Below the pieces are notes generated by a model that did no database searches, was not told where the DNA came from, and worked only from the letters and a program-made list of their open reading frames with translations. Of a stretch of DNA of 64,000 nt, positions 33,695-43,224 are shown in pieces. The DNA is from Lodderomyces elongisporus (taxonomy: Eukaryota > Ascomycota > Pichiomycetes > Serinales > Debaryomycetaceae), in contig NC_083673.1 of NCBI RefSeq assembly GCF_030384665.1, positions 62,001-126,000 on the forward strand. The letters run 5' to 3'. Position numbers and translations under genes: made by a program. The first letter of the stretch is position 1. Every line of letters starts with the position of its first letter.

Positions 33695-35653
33695 TTATTG
33701 TAAATCACGCTGACTTTTGATCAATCCAATTTCTGCTTCAAGCTTATCTCTTGCCTTCTTCAAGTCAAGCAAAGTCACCATTGCTCTCAAGAGTTCGTCG
33801 TACTTTGCCATGGTTTTTCGTGTTGGCATTATTGGTCGCATTGCGCTTCCACCTCCTGTTGGTATATCGAGCTCTTGAAGCAAAGCACTAACCAGTTTCA
33901 ACACAGACTGTTTTTGTTGCAAACCCGGTAATCGTTGTTGAGATCGAAGCGAAACCCCGGGAGTCAACTTTTCGGTTCCATGATAATGTAATCCATACGC
34001 CTCTTCCTCTTTCTGTGTCAACTTTCTCAATAAAAGGTCGTGAATAGCGCCTGCCTCTTGCTTCATTGCAGCGGTCGTGTGATAGTTCTGTTTAAGCATA
34101 TTCGACAAGTATTGTTGTAACAGCGTCTGGAATGTTCTTTCACGTTTAAATGACGATGATGCTGCTGGTGGAATTGGGGGAGGTACCGGATCAGGTGCAG
34201 AAACTTTTTGCAGCTGCTTCTTCTTTTGTTGTTTATCATATAACATGAGGTTATTATAAAGATTTGTGATTCCTTGCGAAGATTGGTATTGGGCAACATT
34301 ATGCGCCGATTGCGGTGAGTCGAGTAATACAAGCAAATTTGACCTTTCCATCAACATCTTTTTAGCTGCCAACTCAAATCGTCTGGCTTCAATAACGAGA
34401 GATTCCTCTTCGGCAATTTCTGCAGGTGTCCTGAGTAACAAGTTTTCGAGGTATTGTTTCCGCTCAATCTCCTTCTCTTTGGAAAAAGACTGCAAGCTAT
34501 CCAAAAGGTTTTTATTCGGAGTTTCAGATCTTTGCAAAATTTTGCTGCAAACAGTGTAAAAGTGTTGCTTTAAATCTTCTAAGCTGCGACCAGTAGACAG
34601 GAAACGGTCATAGACTATTGGCCATTTTAGTTCAAATGTTCGACAGAGGTCAAATAGCTCTTTTGTTTCTGTGTATGTCCACGGTTTTGTCAATTTCGTT
34701 GTATTTGATTCTGTTTGCAATGAATTTGTTTGCAGATTTTTATCAGTGGGATTTTCTGTAGAAGAAGCTTGAGTATCTGTGTCTTTCGAAGATTTCAACT
34801 CTGAGTTCTCATTCTTTTCGGCTGGAGTCTCTTTTGCTTCATCATTCTCTTTCTTTTTACTCTCCTGTTCTTCTTTTGTCTCCTCTTTCTCCTTTTCCTC
34901 CTCTTCCTTTTTAGTCTCTCCTTCTTTTGTATTCTCCTCTTCTTTTGTATTCTCTTCCTCTTTCTTATTCTCTTCATTTTTCTTAGTCTCTTCTTCTTTC
35001 TTATTCACCTCTTTCTTCTTTTCCTCCTCTTCCTTTCTAGTCTCTCCTTCTTTTGTATTCACTTCTTCTTTCGTATTCACTTCTTCTTTTGTATTCTCTT
35101 CCTCTTTCTTATTCTCCTCTTTTCTCTTATTCTCTACCTCTTTCTTATTCTCCTCTTTTTTCTTATTCTCTACCTCTTTTTTATTCTCCTCTTCTTTCTT
35201 ATCCTCCTCCTTTCTCGACTCCACTTCTTTACTTTCCTTTTCAGCATCAATCCTCATAAGTTCTTCATAAACTGATTCCTCAACTAGTTCTGGAATCTCG
35301 ACTTCGACATTGAATTTATCGAAGAAATATGGTTTCAGTAGCTGGTCTTCCTGAGTAAGTAAACTCTCTGACCCTTTGACCCAATGTCGAAACTCAACAT
35401 CCAGCTCTTTGGGTTTGAAACTTATTCTAGTCCATGGACTGGGTTTAAACTTCCTCTTCTCCTTAGTATTTGAGGGGGTCACGCTAATAGGTGCTGTGTT
35501 TGGCCCCATGAGATTATAAAGTTCACGAGCCATTCCAGTTAATGGTTTTTGATTGGCATCGACTGCGGGGGAAGCCAACTTCTGACGCTTTTTAGCAGGA
35601 CCTTTATCGTCCCTTTGAATATCAAGTACATCTAACACATCATTCGCTGACAT
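33695..35653 (-). CDS. SWC4: SWR1/NuA4 subunit Swc4 (DMAP1 homologue)
   Basis: This 652-residue nuclear protein matches the Swc4/DMAP1 family. The N-terminus carries DVLDIQRDDKGPAKKRQK, KPLTGMARELYNLMG and KFKPSPWTRISFKPKELD. A SANT domain follows at about 320-375 (KPWTYTETKELFDLCRTFEL, KWPIVYDRF). The C-terminus has GVSLRSQQRLPGL and a helical LPTRKTMAKYDELLRAMVTLLDLKKARDKLEAEIG segment. Swc4 is shared by the SWR1 remodeller (H2A.Z deposition) and the NuA4 acetyltransferase, and is essential in yeast. Unusually, a long Lys/Glu-rich repeat insert (about 140-285) precedes the SANT domain, making it longer than S. cerevisiae Swc4 (476 residues). The start chosen is the first ATG in frame. Its stop faces MMS22's. 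Confidence 0.9.
   Translation of the reverse strand: MSANDVLDVLDIQRDDKGPAKKRQKLASPAVDANQKPLTGMARELYNLMGPNTAPISVTPSNTKEKRKFKPSPWTRISFKPKELDVEFRHWVKGSESLLTQEDQLLKPYFFDKFNVEVEIPELVEESVYEELMRIDAEKESKEVESRKEEDKKEEENKKEVENKKKEENKKEVENKRKEENKKEEENTKEEVNTKEEVNTKEGETRKEEEEKKKEVNKKEEETKKNEENKKEEENTKEEENTKEGETKKEEEEKEKEETKEEQESKKKENDEAKETPAEKNENSELKSSKDTDTQASSTENPTDKNLQTNSLQTESNTTKLTKPWTYTETKELFDLCRTFELKWPIVYDRFLSTGRSLEDLKQHFYTVCSKILQRSETPNKNLLDSLQSFSKEKEIERKQYLENLLLRTPAEIAEEESLVIEARRFELAAKKMLMERSNLLVLLDSPQSAHNVAQYQSSQGITNLYNNLMLYDKQQKKKQLQKVSAPDPVPPPIPPAASSSFKRERTFQTLLQQYLSNMLKQNYHTTAAMKQEAGAIHDLLLRKLTQKEEEAYGLHYHGTEKLTPGVSLRSQQRLPGLQQKQSVLKLVSALLQELDIPTGGGSAMRPIMPTRKTMAKYDELLRAMVTLLDLKKARDKLEAEIGLIKSQRDLQ
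34840..35225 (-). repeat. Lys/Glu-rich degenerate repeat in SWC4
   Basis: Tandem, degenerate units such as KKEEENKKEVEN and TKEGETKKEEE encode an acidic/basic low-complexity stretch of about 130 residues. The strand shows strongly biased TTCTTTC/CTCCTC composition. Confidence 0.9.
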
Positions 35654-35996
35654 CGTAAACAAGTAGAATCGTAAGAACAGTAGGGATGAAAAAGATTGGG
35701 TAAAGGAAGAAAGAGTTTAAAACGTATTTATTGTTTGTACTTTATTTGATAACCAAAATAATGCGCTTTTCAAAAAAAAAAAAAATTGACTTTTTCCAAA
35801 TTTTTAATCTATTCAAAATTTATTTTTAGTGAACAAAAGTGTCCGTCCTCATACTTTAATATATAAGGAAAACTCCACCACAACAAATGTAAAATAAAAT
35901 TTAAAAAAAAAGCAACAAAAAACATAAAAACAAAAAACAAACAAAACAAGCAGAAAAGATACATATTTCAACTATGTAAAATTTAAATCAACTAGA
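35654..35996. other. Intergenic: SWC4 promoter and CUL3 3' flank
   Basis: 343 bp between two minus-strand genes. It is AT-rich with A homopolymers and contains the SWC4 promoter and the CUL3 terminator region. No other feature seen. Confidence 0.6.
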
Positions 35997-37665
35997 TTAA
36001 GCTATGTAGTGATATAAATTTCTATCATTATCGTCTCGCTTCAAGTATTCCTTTTCAATCAAATCCTCTATTCTTTGTTTCATCATTACCACTGTAGGCT
36101 GAAAACGATTGCTCAACTGTCTGATCAATCCTTCAATCAACTCATTGTGTGACACTGTGCGTCTAGATTTAAGGATTCTAACAATTGCGGCGTTCAATTC
36201 GATTTTCCTTCCTTCAATGATTTGCGCGTTTACTTCGGCTGTTTCTTCCTCCTGTTCGGTCTTTTTGTTACTCTTGCCAGCTGTGACAGTCGCCAAAGAT
36301 GAAGACATCTTTGATGATGATGATGTCGACGACGAAGAAGAAGAAGAGGCCAAAGACACTGTGAGCACTTTCACTTTAGGTGTTGGTGATTTGAATTTTT
36401 CATTGAGTCGGAAGGTATCAGAATCATTAACCTCTTTCGACATTGGACTCTTCACCAATAAACGCAGTCGAGGTGCAACTGCAATTGATTGCAAGTGTCT
36501 CTTGAGTTCTTGCAGTGGAATACCTGTTAATTCTACGATTTCAGTATAAGACAATACTTTGCGCTCTTCAAAGGCCAGTTTGCAAGGTCCATTTTTATCC
36601 GTCAACAGTGATTGTGGTGCAAACAAGAGCATAATTATTGCGGCAAATACTGGTAAATTAATGTCATAAGTTCGTGAAGGATAGGTTATCCTCATATCGA
36701 TTGACCCAAACTTTGGAGACCAATGTAAGCTTCTGTTATCATTCTTTTTTCCAGAAGACCAGTACTCTTCAAATTCTTGTATAGTATTTCGAAGCTGTCT
36801 TGGCCACACAAACTTTGTTCCCGTATCGCCTCCATTTTCGGTTCCATTTCCATTCCTATTTCCTGATCCTGCTACTGTTCCATCTTCAATTGCTCGCTCT
36901 GTTTTCTCAAAACTTTTATAGTCCTTTGTTAAGGATTTTGGCCATACTGCAACGTTACAAATCTTCAAGTCCAAATCAATCAAGTTAGAAACTGGAATAT
37001 TAGCTTTTGCCAAATAGCGTTTCCAGCCATTTGTAGTATCATTTGAGATCTTGATATCCTTACTCATTTTAATCACTTTATCGAGCGATGTCGTACCCAT
37101 TTCCTCACACAATTTCGACAATATCATCTCTTCAACGTCATTGCCCTTGCTGAAAGCCGAGCCCAGAGTGCTCTTTGAGTTCAAAAATCTCTTTGCAAAA
37201 TGATTGGCATAATATGCTTCAAAAGCATCTTTATCTTTTACAAAACGGAGGATTTGGATAGAATTGTTTATCAAATTCTCAATTTCGTCACCCGAGTGCG
37301 ATGAAATACCTGTTCCGATATTGTTGATACCGGAGTTGGTTGTGGTCCTAATAGTGGTGGTTGTGTTGGTGTTGATGTTGGTGTTGGTGTTGGATTTGGT
37401 ATTTGCATTTGATCCTTTTCCAAGCTGTTTGATGTTATAATCTATATATACCGAAAGCAACTCTGGAGCATTTATCTCGTTTTTGCCTCTTTTATTAGTT
37501 CCATTGATAAAATCTCTTATAGCAAACGCCAATGTCTGTTCAATCATGAAATTCACTTCAAAAGAACGATTCCACATTTCCATAATTTGAGCGCGATATT
37601 TCAAAACCAGTTCTATCCATTTGATTGCAAATTGCGTTTGACTAGCCGAGCTCGTCTTTCTTTCC

Positions 37666-37704
<39 letters not shown>

Positions 37705-38825
37705 ACGGAGGATGATGATGATGAATCAAGTGAGTTTCTCACCCATTCTGGTAATGTTCCTCCCTGTGCAGTTATGGCGTCTTTTAGTCGAAGTCGGAGT
37801 ATTTGATACTCGTCATCAATTCTGCCAACCAAATGATACAACATCTTCAAATCGGTGAAATGATACAGTTCTGGATTTCCTCTATTCTGTAAAGCATTGT
37901 GCAAAATAGGTTTCAACCAATAATCTAGGCCCTCATTGGATGCTAGCATTATTCCATCAATTTTATCCTTGATCAAAATATTGTTCATAAGGTTTGTCAA
38001 TTTAGAATGTGACGACAGCGGTAGGTACATCTTGATTCTATTCTCCTCGCTTCTGATAAATTGTGTTACTGAGTGTAAATACTTAGAGCCCAGGTTAAGC
38101 GAAACAAATTCTCTCACAAGATCGGTGAAATACGATTCAGAGCTGGATAAAAACACAGGTTCAAAAATTGTTTGGTAGTAGTTATCTCCAAATGGAATTT
38201 CAGACGCGTAATTGTTTTCAATCAACAGCTCCATCATACTGATCAACTTGGTGATGTACATATTTGATGTAATAACTTCGCCGTTTCTGCTCTTTCTGAT
38301 TTCATCTAAAATGATCTCAGTCATTTTAGAGCCGACTTCGTTGTTGTTGTACATTATGACGTTGTCTTTGAATAGTTGAATACCGAGATCATATATTAGT
38401 AGTCTTTTTTGTTCCTTAACATAAACTCGATTCAAGTACATTAGCACATCTCCCACAAACTTCATGCTTTGCAAATGCTCGTCCCATTCCTGTAAAAGTG
38501 CTTGCATAAACACCTCTGCATTTACCGATGTTTGAAGCAAATTGGCTCTCTGTTGCAAAAGATGCTCTTTTACGGTCTCGGCAACTTTTTCATACAACTG
38601 CTCTCCATGCTTCCGTATCACCAAGAGGTACGCTTTTCGGTAAAGTTGTTCATAAGATAGGTTGGATACATTTTTATTCTGGATTTGTGATATTGCGTTT
38701 TGCAATATTTCCCAATTTTTATCAAAGTCCACTACAGCTTCTGTAGAGCTTGAAACTGTAGATGAACTAGCCAATGATTTCCTTGGCGGTCTAATTTTCG
38801 ATCGCCTAGTACCTGTCGGAGTCAT
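35997..38825 (-). CDS. CUL3: Cullin, Cul3-like scaffold of a RING E3 ubiquitin ligase
   Basis: This 942-residue protein has the cullin architecture. The N-terminal repeats begin NWEILQNAISQIQNKNVSNL, SYEQLYRKAYLLVIRKHGEQL, closely resembling Cul3. The cullin homology domain follows (KDKDAFEAYYANHFAKRFLN; VLSYTEIVELTGIPLQELKR), and a winged-helix tail ends EKEYLKRDDNDRNLYHYIA. The neddylation motif IVRILKSRRTV is present with its Lys at 36168-36170. Cul3 proteins scaffold RING ligases using BTB adaptors. Fungal Cul3 is related to, but distinct from, Rtt101, the scaffold that uses Mms22. A poly-Ser/Ser-rich loop (about 370-395) and an Asn/Thr-rich loop (about 480-515) are lineage-specific insertions that explain the extra length over about 750 residues. 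The start is the first in-frame ATG (MTPTGTRRSK). Cdc53 or Rtt101 identity needs a tree. Confidence 0.8.
37666..37718 (-). repeat. Trinucleotide repeat coding poly-Ser in the cullin
   Basis: A GAT/ATG run on the plus strand (about 12 units plus variants) reads as TCA/TCATCA serine codons in the CUL3 frame. Confidence 0.85.
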
Positions 38826-39444
38826 GTTTGAATCAGATTTCAACAATGGATTAATTAAAAAAAGATGTGACTATAGTGACAACAGTGAAAGTGGTGTTGA
38901 TAGAGATGTTGATGCTGATGATGATGTTTCTTTTTTTTAATGGGTACTTGATTGATGATGGATCGGGAAGCAAGTCGTGGTTGAGGCGCGCGGACTTAGA
39001 TGAGTCCTCCCTCAATGCGTCTCTTTCAAATTTTCTAACGTTAATTATTTTCCTTTTGCCACTTTCTAGTAGTAATGAGACGGGCGCAAAAGCTTGGTGC
39101 ACTCGTCCCTGTTCCCAATTCTCGCCGACCCCCTTCTTTAGCTTTTCCCCCGTCCCCCTTCCCCCATAGTCACAAGTTTTACAACAAAGACCAAGATTTT
39201 AGTTTAGAGGAAAACCAAAAAAAAATTATAGCAAACCTTCTTGGCTCAAGTTAAAAACATGGCCACGCAAAAAAGGAAATCATTTAATACTTATATCCGA
39301 TTAATAAACATTTGCTTAGAAAACTACTGATTTATTATTACTTGTTGAGTGGAAACTAAAAAAATTAGTACGAATTCGATACAAAAAAGAAAAAAAAAAT
39401 ATTTTTCTTTTCCTTCTTATTTTTTAACTGGGTAATGAAATATA
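38826..39444. promoter_or_regulatory. Upstream region of CUL3
   Basis: About 600 bp upstream of the minus-strand cullin. It has a GATGATG-type run near 38890-38930, T9 and A-rich tracts, and is otherwise featureless. The start of the retroelement-like region is placed near 39445 because sequence style changes there from homopolymer-rich to mixed. Confidence 0.45.
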
Positions 39445-39495
39445 CGACTTGTTCATTATAATTTAGTGAAAACAAAAAGTATATAAATGAGACAA
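39445..39495. repeat. Flanking near-repeat, left copy (possible LTR fragment)
   Basis: Aligns to 42434-42489 at roughly 42 of 51 positions with one 5-bp gap. It contains AGTATATAAATGAGACAA with a TATA-like core. Confidence 0.5.
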
Positions 39496-39567
39496 ATGTA
39501 CTCTCTGTAGACTTGTATCAATTTATGTAGAATTATCAATAAATATCAGTTTATATGGTCACAACAA

Positions 39568-39644
39568 AGTTAAGCACAATCTAGTGGAGATTGAGAGGAA
39601 ATGATCAGCCTACTGAATCTCTTCACTCATAGGTTGTGCTAAAC
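39568..39644. other. Imperfect inverted repeat / hairpin-forming sequence
   Basis: GTTAAGCACAATCT...GGAGATT (39568-39591) is mirrored by AATCTCTTCACT...GTTGTGCTAAAC (39616-39644). The arms pair over about 20 positions with small bulges, around a loop of about 24 nt. It may be a fold-back remnant of the element or a structured RNA. Nothing else supports either. Confidence 0.5.
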
Positions 39645-39671
39645 AAAACTACAACTCACACTTAAACACTG

Positions 39672-40127
39672 TGTTGTTATTACAGCATCTTCAGATACTG
39701 GAACACTTTCTCAGAATGTGTATGGTTTAAGCATATAAATGTAATCGCTGTTTCTAATGAGCGAGAAGCAATATTTTGTGAACACAGCAGTCGCACACTT
39801 ACGTTAAATACCGTGATTATGTGACATTTTGGTGGTCCCTAGCAGGAAGGTTTTTACCTTCCGAACAATTCTATACATTATGTCCATGCCAACACGAACT
39901 GGATGGATATCCAGCGATGATTAGTGTCATAGTGTTAAACAGAAAAACTGAGGAGTGACATTTGTCGCGAAAATGGATTCGACTCAGTATAATATAGCCA
40001 GAGTACCCTATCTGAAGAAAAAAAATAAGGGGGATGTGTTTAAAATTACACGAGTGTGGAGGGGAAACTCCCATTGGGTGGAAGTCCCATAAATCATAAT
40101 GTGCACTAACAAAATAGTGAAGCAACA
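39672..40127. mobile_element. Possible solo LTR (TGTTG...CAACA termini)
   Basis: The 456-bp segment begins TGTTGTTATT and ends AAGCAACA, the inverted TG...CA ends expected of an LTR, and has a TATA-like CATATAAATG near 39734. Flanking 5-bp sequences (CACTG and GCTTT) do not match, so no target duplication is visible and no second copy was found in the window. A chance match is quite possible. Confidence 0.25.
39845..39862. other. Perfect short hairpin GGAAGGT-TTTT-ACCTTCC
   Basis: A 7-bp perfect stem with a TTTT loop inside the candidate LTR. No function assigned. Confidence 0.6.
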
Positions 40128-40909
40128 GCTTTGGCAGGGTAGTAGTCTCACACTACAAACATGCTACGGCTATATGCGGAGAGGTTAACTTTGACAGATG
40201 AAAACCTCCCGAATAAAATACATTTTCCCAAAAAATCGGAAAAAAAAAACTTTAAGTTTCCATATTAATCTTTCAAATAATTGAAGGGAGGTTGTAAACA
40301 CAAAGGAGTATAAAAGTTGAAAATAACATGAGGTGTGAGTTTTTTTTTCCAGTAAAGTATGTGTAAAAAGTCACGCAATCTAAAAGTTGGCCCACTTTTA
40401 ATGTGCTTCATAGTCCAATGAACCAAAAGGTAAGAGATGATATGATTTAAACTTATACTTGATGTTGAACAAAATCGTCGGATCACTATAAAGTAACCAG
40501 GTATCCAACCAGCAAAAGGATTTAGGATCAGATAATTGGATAATGATCGTGGTGTTGTGATTACACCAAGAATGAAAAATATAAAATCGTACGATTCATT
40601 TCTCGCGAATATTAAATAAAATTGTGGAGTCTCCTATTAGGACGTCTCAAATTAATCATAAGGAAAGGATACTACGATTAGGAATAAAATGAGCCGAGCT
40701 TTAAAAAGAAACAATTAGCTAAGTGTTAATTGTGAAACTTTTTTTCTTTTTCACGTAGCTTTTGCTTATATGGACTAATATTGAAGATCCAAACATGAAT
40801 TGAAAAAATAAAAAATCGAAGATTATAAAAGAAAAAAGGGTTCTTTAAGAATTAACAAAATTTGAAAATGATGATTTATAAAATCCATCACACACGAAAC
40901 CACTTTCGT

Positions 40910-41162
40910 TCATTCTTGTTTTGAGGTTTGCGTACGTTGCCTAGCAAATGTAGGAAATAAGTCTTGGTATTTTAAGAAGTATGTCTCACCTTCTTTTATC
41001 TGCAATTCCATGTTGTCCGCTGTGAAGAGTTTACCTCCTTTCGCAGTTAACTCCTTCCGTTGCACCGCGTTCCTAACCTTAAAACAGACTTCCATGGAAT
41101 GACCTGCTTTGCCACAAACGTCACATTTTACTGGTATGACTTTTTTTGCATTGGGACCTATC
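40910..41162 (-). pseudogene. Gag zinc-knuckle fragment of a retroelement
   Basis: A minus-strand frame with KCDVCGKAGHSMEVC (41084-41125 covers the C-X2-C-X4-H-X4-C core) followed by FKVRNAVQRKELTAKGGKLF and a stop at 40910. The CCHC spacing is exact and typical of retroviral/retrotransposon nucleocapsid (Gag) domains. The frame is interrupted by shifts upstream, so this is a relic. After the knuckle only about 50 residues remain before the stop. Confidence 0.75.
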
Positions 41163-41452
41163 TTTCAAAAACTTATCATTGACATCTTCTGGTTCAAGGT
41201 GGCATTTGTGGCTGCTCATATATCATCATAGGTGGCACTTATTTTTTTCCCCAACAACTCCTGATACCCACTGGTTTCAATTGTCAAAAAAACATTGACG
41301 TATAAGCTTCCCGTCAAGATAGGAATCTTCAAATTTTCCTCTTCCCGTCAATTTTCTCATTTTCACTCACGTATCCATCTGATTTAATATCTACCGCATT
41401 ATGTTTTGTTGATTCCCAAACAAAGCTTTGAAAATCCGGACTTATGTGATAG

Positions 41453-41603
41453 TAGGCAAATCACCTATTTTATTGTAAGTCAAATAATTTTCAACTTCAA
41501 TCAGAATCGTGATCAAAATACTTCTGGGGTCACACCCCAGTTTCTTCAACTTATTCACCTCGCCTACTAAATCAACATATACATCTTCATCTGTTTTACC
41601 TTG
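41453..41603 (-). pseudogene. Gag-like fragment, middle block
   Basis: A frame open for 49 codons between in-frame stops, reading KTDEDVYVDLVGEVNKLKKL then GCDPRSILITILIEVENYL. Charged helices with the L..LGxxP...ITILI pattern resemble Gag capsid sequences of LTR elements. Same strand and order as the flanking Gag pieces, but shifted in frame. Confidence 0.5.
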
Positions 41604-41670
41604 CTACATCAGTAGGATTTTGTAGTACTTGATAGGACCATATTCAATCTCATCAGGCTTCCTACATGCA

Positions 41671-41865
41671 TCACGGATAACAATTTTCCAAACCCTCATT
41701 ACGAACCTGTACAGCTGCTGATATGATATCCTTTCTTAACAAATAATCAGGGATATAATTCACATGCTTATACCAAATAAGTTTCTTTAACCAATGAAAG
41801 AAACCTTCGATATCCTTAGATTTAGGACCGGAGAACTTCAGCATATCATACCTACTCAACACCAT
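41671..41865 (-). pseudogene. Gag-like fragment, N-terminal block
   Basis: 64 residues beginning MVLSRYDMLKFSGPKSKDIE and GFFHWLKKLIWYKHVNYIP: a Phe-Ser-Gly then Trp-containing helix, as seen at the start of Gag capsid domains. The frame then breaks. A few interrupted pieces upstream (to about 42240, for example MRRMIFEAIDLKLL) could belong to the same gene. Confidence 0.45.
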
Positions 41866-42433
41866 CTCATCCGCCGGTGACTTATCAGTCTTTGTGGCTG
41901 ATGTATTATGGACAGCAAATAAAGGTTTTTCTCGATTTCTTTACTTGAGTTTTGAATATAGGACAAGTTCTCAACGCTGTTATTGTCAGCAATTTCCTTT
42001 CTAATCGCATTAATGAGGCTACAAGCCTTTTCCTGACTCTTTATTTAAACAATTTTGAAATAACTTATTCGTGTTTATATCTTCTACTGTTATACGCAGC
42101 AGCATAGCCCAACATTACATGATTTTCTGAGTTATCTCTTTAGAATCTACATAATACTAGCAGCTTCAAGTCAATTGCTTCAAAAATCATTCTTCTCATA
42201 ATCCCTGGCTCATCAGCACGACCCTGTACTATACTTTGGATGGCCTAATTTTGTGTCTCTATACTGATACTTGATTATTTTTTTCAACCAACTCTGTCAA
42301 TTTAGAGACTCTCCATTCTTAACATACCATTTGGTCTTGATGTCTCACAGTCACAACGTGCAATGAACTAGTGACATTGTGCCTTTATTTCAAGTGTCTA
42401 AAATATTGAAAATAAATTAGGTACAAAGAAGTA

Positions 42434-42489
42434 TGACTTGGTCAATACAATCTGATGAAATATAAAATAAAAGTATATGAATGAGACAA
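42434..42489. repeat. Flanking near-repeat, right copy (possible LTR fragment)
   Basis: Partner of the copy at 39445. It contains AAGTATATGAATGAGACAA. Similarity fades quickly on both sides, so any LTR identity is only partial. Confidence 0.5.
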
Positions 42490-42944
42490 TATAGAAGTTT
42501 ACAAATTATCCATCTCTGACCATGAGTTAGTGTCTTGGTTTGAGATACGACATATTGCTTAAATCTTTTGTTCCTCTACCCATGCTAAATCCTTCAAAAA
42601 AGATTTTCAAAGTCAACTATATAACACTTTATCTGCTAAACTTATAATTGTGTACAATTAAGAACAAATGTCAATGTAAATACATTTTCTCGAATGGCTG
42701 CAAGTTCCGCTTTTTACTAGACCGTCTTTAACCGCTGTCTACCGGTATTCGCTTTATATAAAGAAACTCGCACACATACCAATATTTATCCACCCACTTT
42801 TTTTTTGTATTTTATTTTTTTTATTTTTAATTTTTTCTTTCTTTTTCGCTTTTTCCTTCCAATGACTTTGAACGGGCCGTTTATTAAGTCGCATAATACA
42901 CTCTTCCAATGATAGCTTGTAAATTAGTCACCTGCGAATTCGCA

Positions 42945-42954
42945 CCGGAACCGG
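42945..42954. promoter_or_regulatory. Leu3-type binding site CCGGAACCGG
   Basis: A perfect CCGG-N2-CCGG palindrome, the classic site for the Zn2Cys6 regulator Leu3, placed about 270 bp upstream of the LEU1 ATG. Leu3 activates leucine genes when alpha-isopropylmalate, the product of the preceding enzyme, accumulates. The motif is seen directly; in vivo use is inferred from its placement. Confidence 0.85.
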
Positions 42955-43069
42955 CGTTGCTGACCTGTGGAAAAAAAGAAAACAAAAGTACGCAAACAAG
43001 AGTAAAGTGAGGGGAACGGGTTTTTTTCATTCAAAGTCATTGAAAATTTCCCCGGTTCGAGATCTTACA

Positions 43070-43077
43070 TATAAAAA
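43070..43077 (+). promoter_or_regulatory. TATA-like box TATAAAAA upstream of LEU1
   Basis: TATAAAAA about 148 bp before the LEU1 start codon, downstream of the Leu3-type site, a usual yeast TATA position. Confidence 0.5.
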
Positions 43078-43224
43078 GTAAGTTTTCAAGTCTTTGAGAA
43101 CAAAATTTAAAACCAAAAAATATAAAAAGAAAAGGAAAGTGAATCAACTTTTTTTTACTTTTCTTTCTTATTTTATTTCAACAACTCTCATTACAAATTA
43201 AAGAAAAATATAAAACAGTTGATA

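Larger units (their letters stand above)
39445..42489 (-). mobile_element. Decayed LTR-retrotransposon region (Gag relic, minus strand)
   Basis: About 3 kb that differs from the neighbouring intergenic DNA in having mixed, non-homopolymeric sequence with several interrupted coding blocks on the minus strand, including a Gag-type zinc knuckle. A 50-bp block with a TATA-like core (AGTATATAAATGAGACAA) occurs at 39445-39495 and, about 80% identical with one 5-bp indel, at 42434-42489, flanking the region as possible LTR remnants. No intact protease, integrase or reverse transcriptase is visible between them, so most of pol is absent or beyond recognition. Family (Ty1/copia or other) is not resolved. 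Confidence 0.5.
42490..43224. promoter_or_regulatory. LEU1 promoter region
   Basis: About 0.7 kb upstream of LEU1 from the edge of the element. It carries a perfect Leu3-type palindrome, a TATAAAAA box and poly-T tracts, then an A-rich leader. No other gene is present. Confidence 0.6.

Noticed and set aside
34779..35270. 163-codon plus-strand frame rich in Ser/Phe opposite SWC4
   Set aside because: It is the antisense of the Lys/Glu repeat of SWC4 and has only repetitive composition.
40265..40486. 73-codon minus frame near the retroelement relic
   Set aside because: Open but without Pol motifs. It could be element-derived, but nothing in it is recognisable, so I do not call it.
43051..43065. 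GGTTCGAGATC resembling a tRNA B box
   Set aside because: No A box, no acceptor stem and no tRNA-like fold around it. It sits in the LEU1 promoter.
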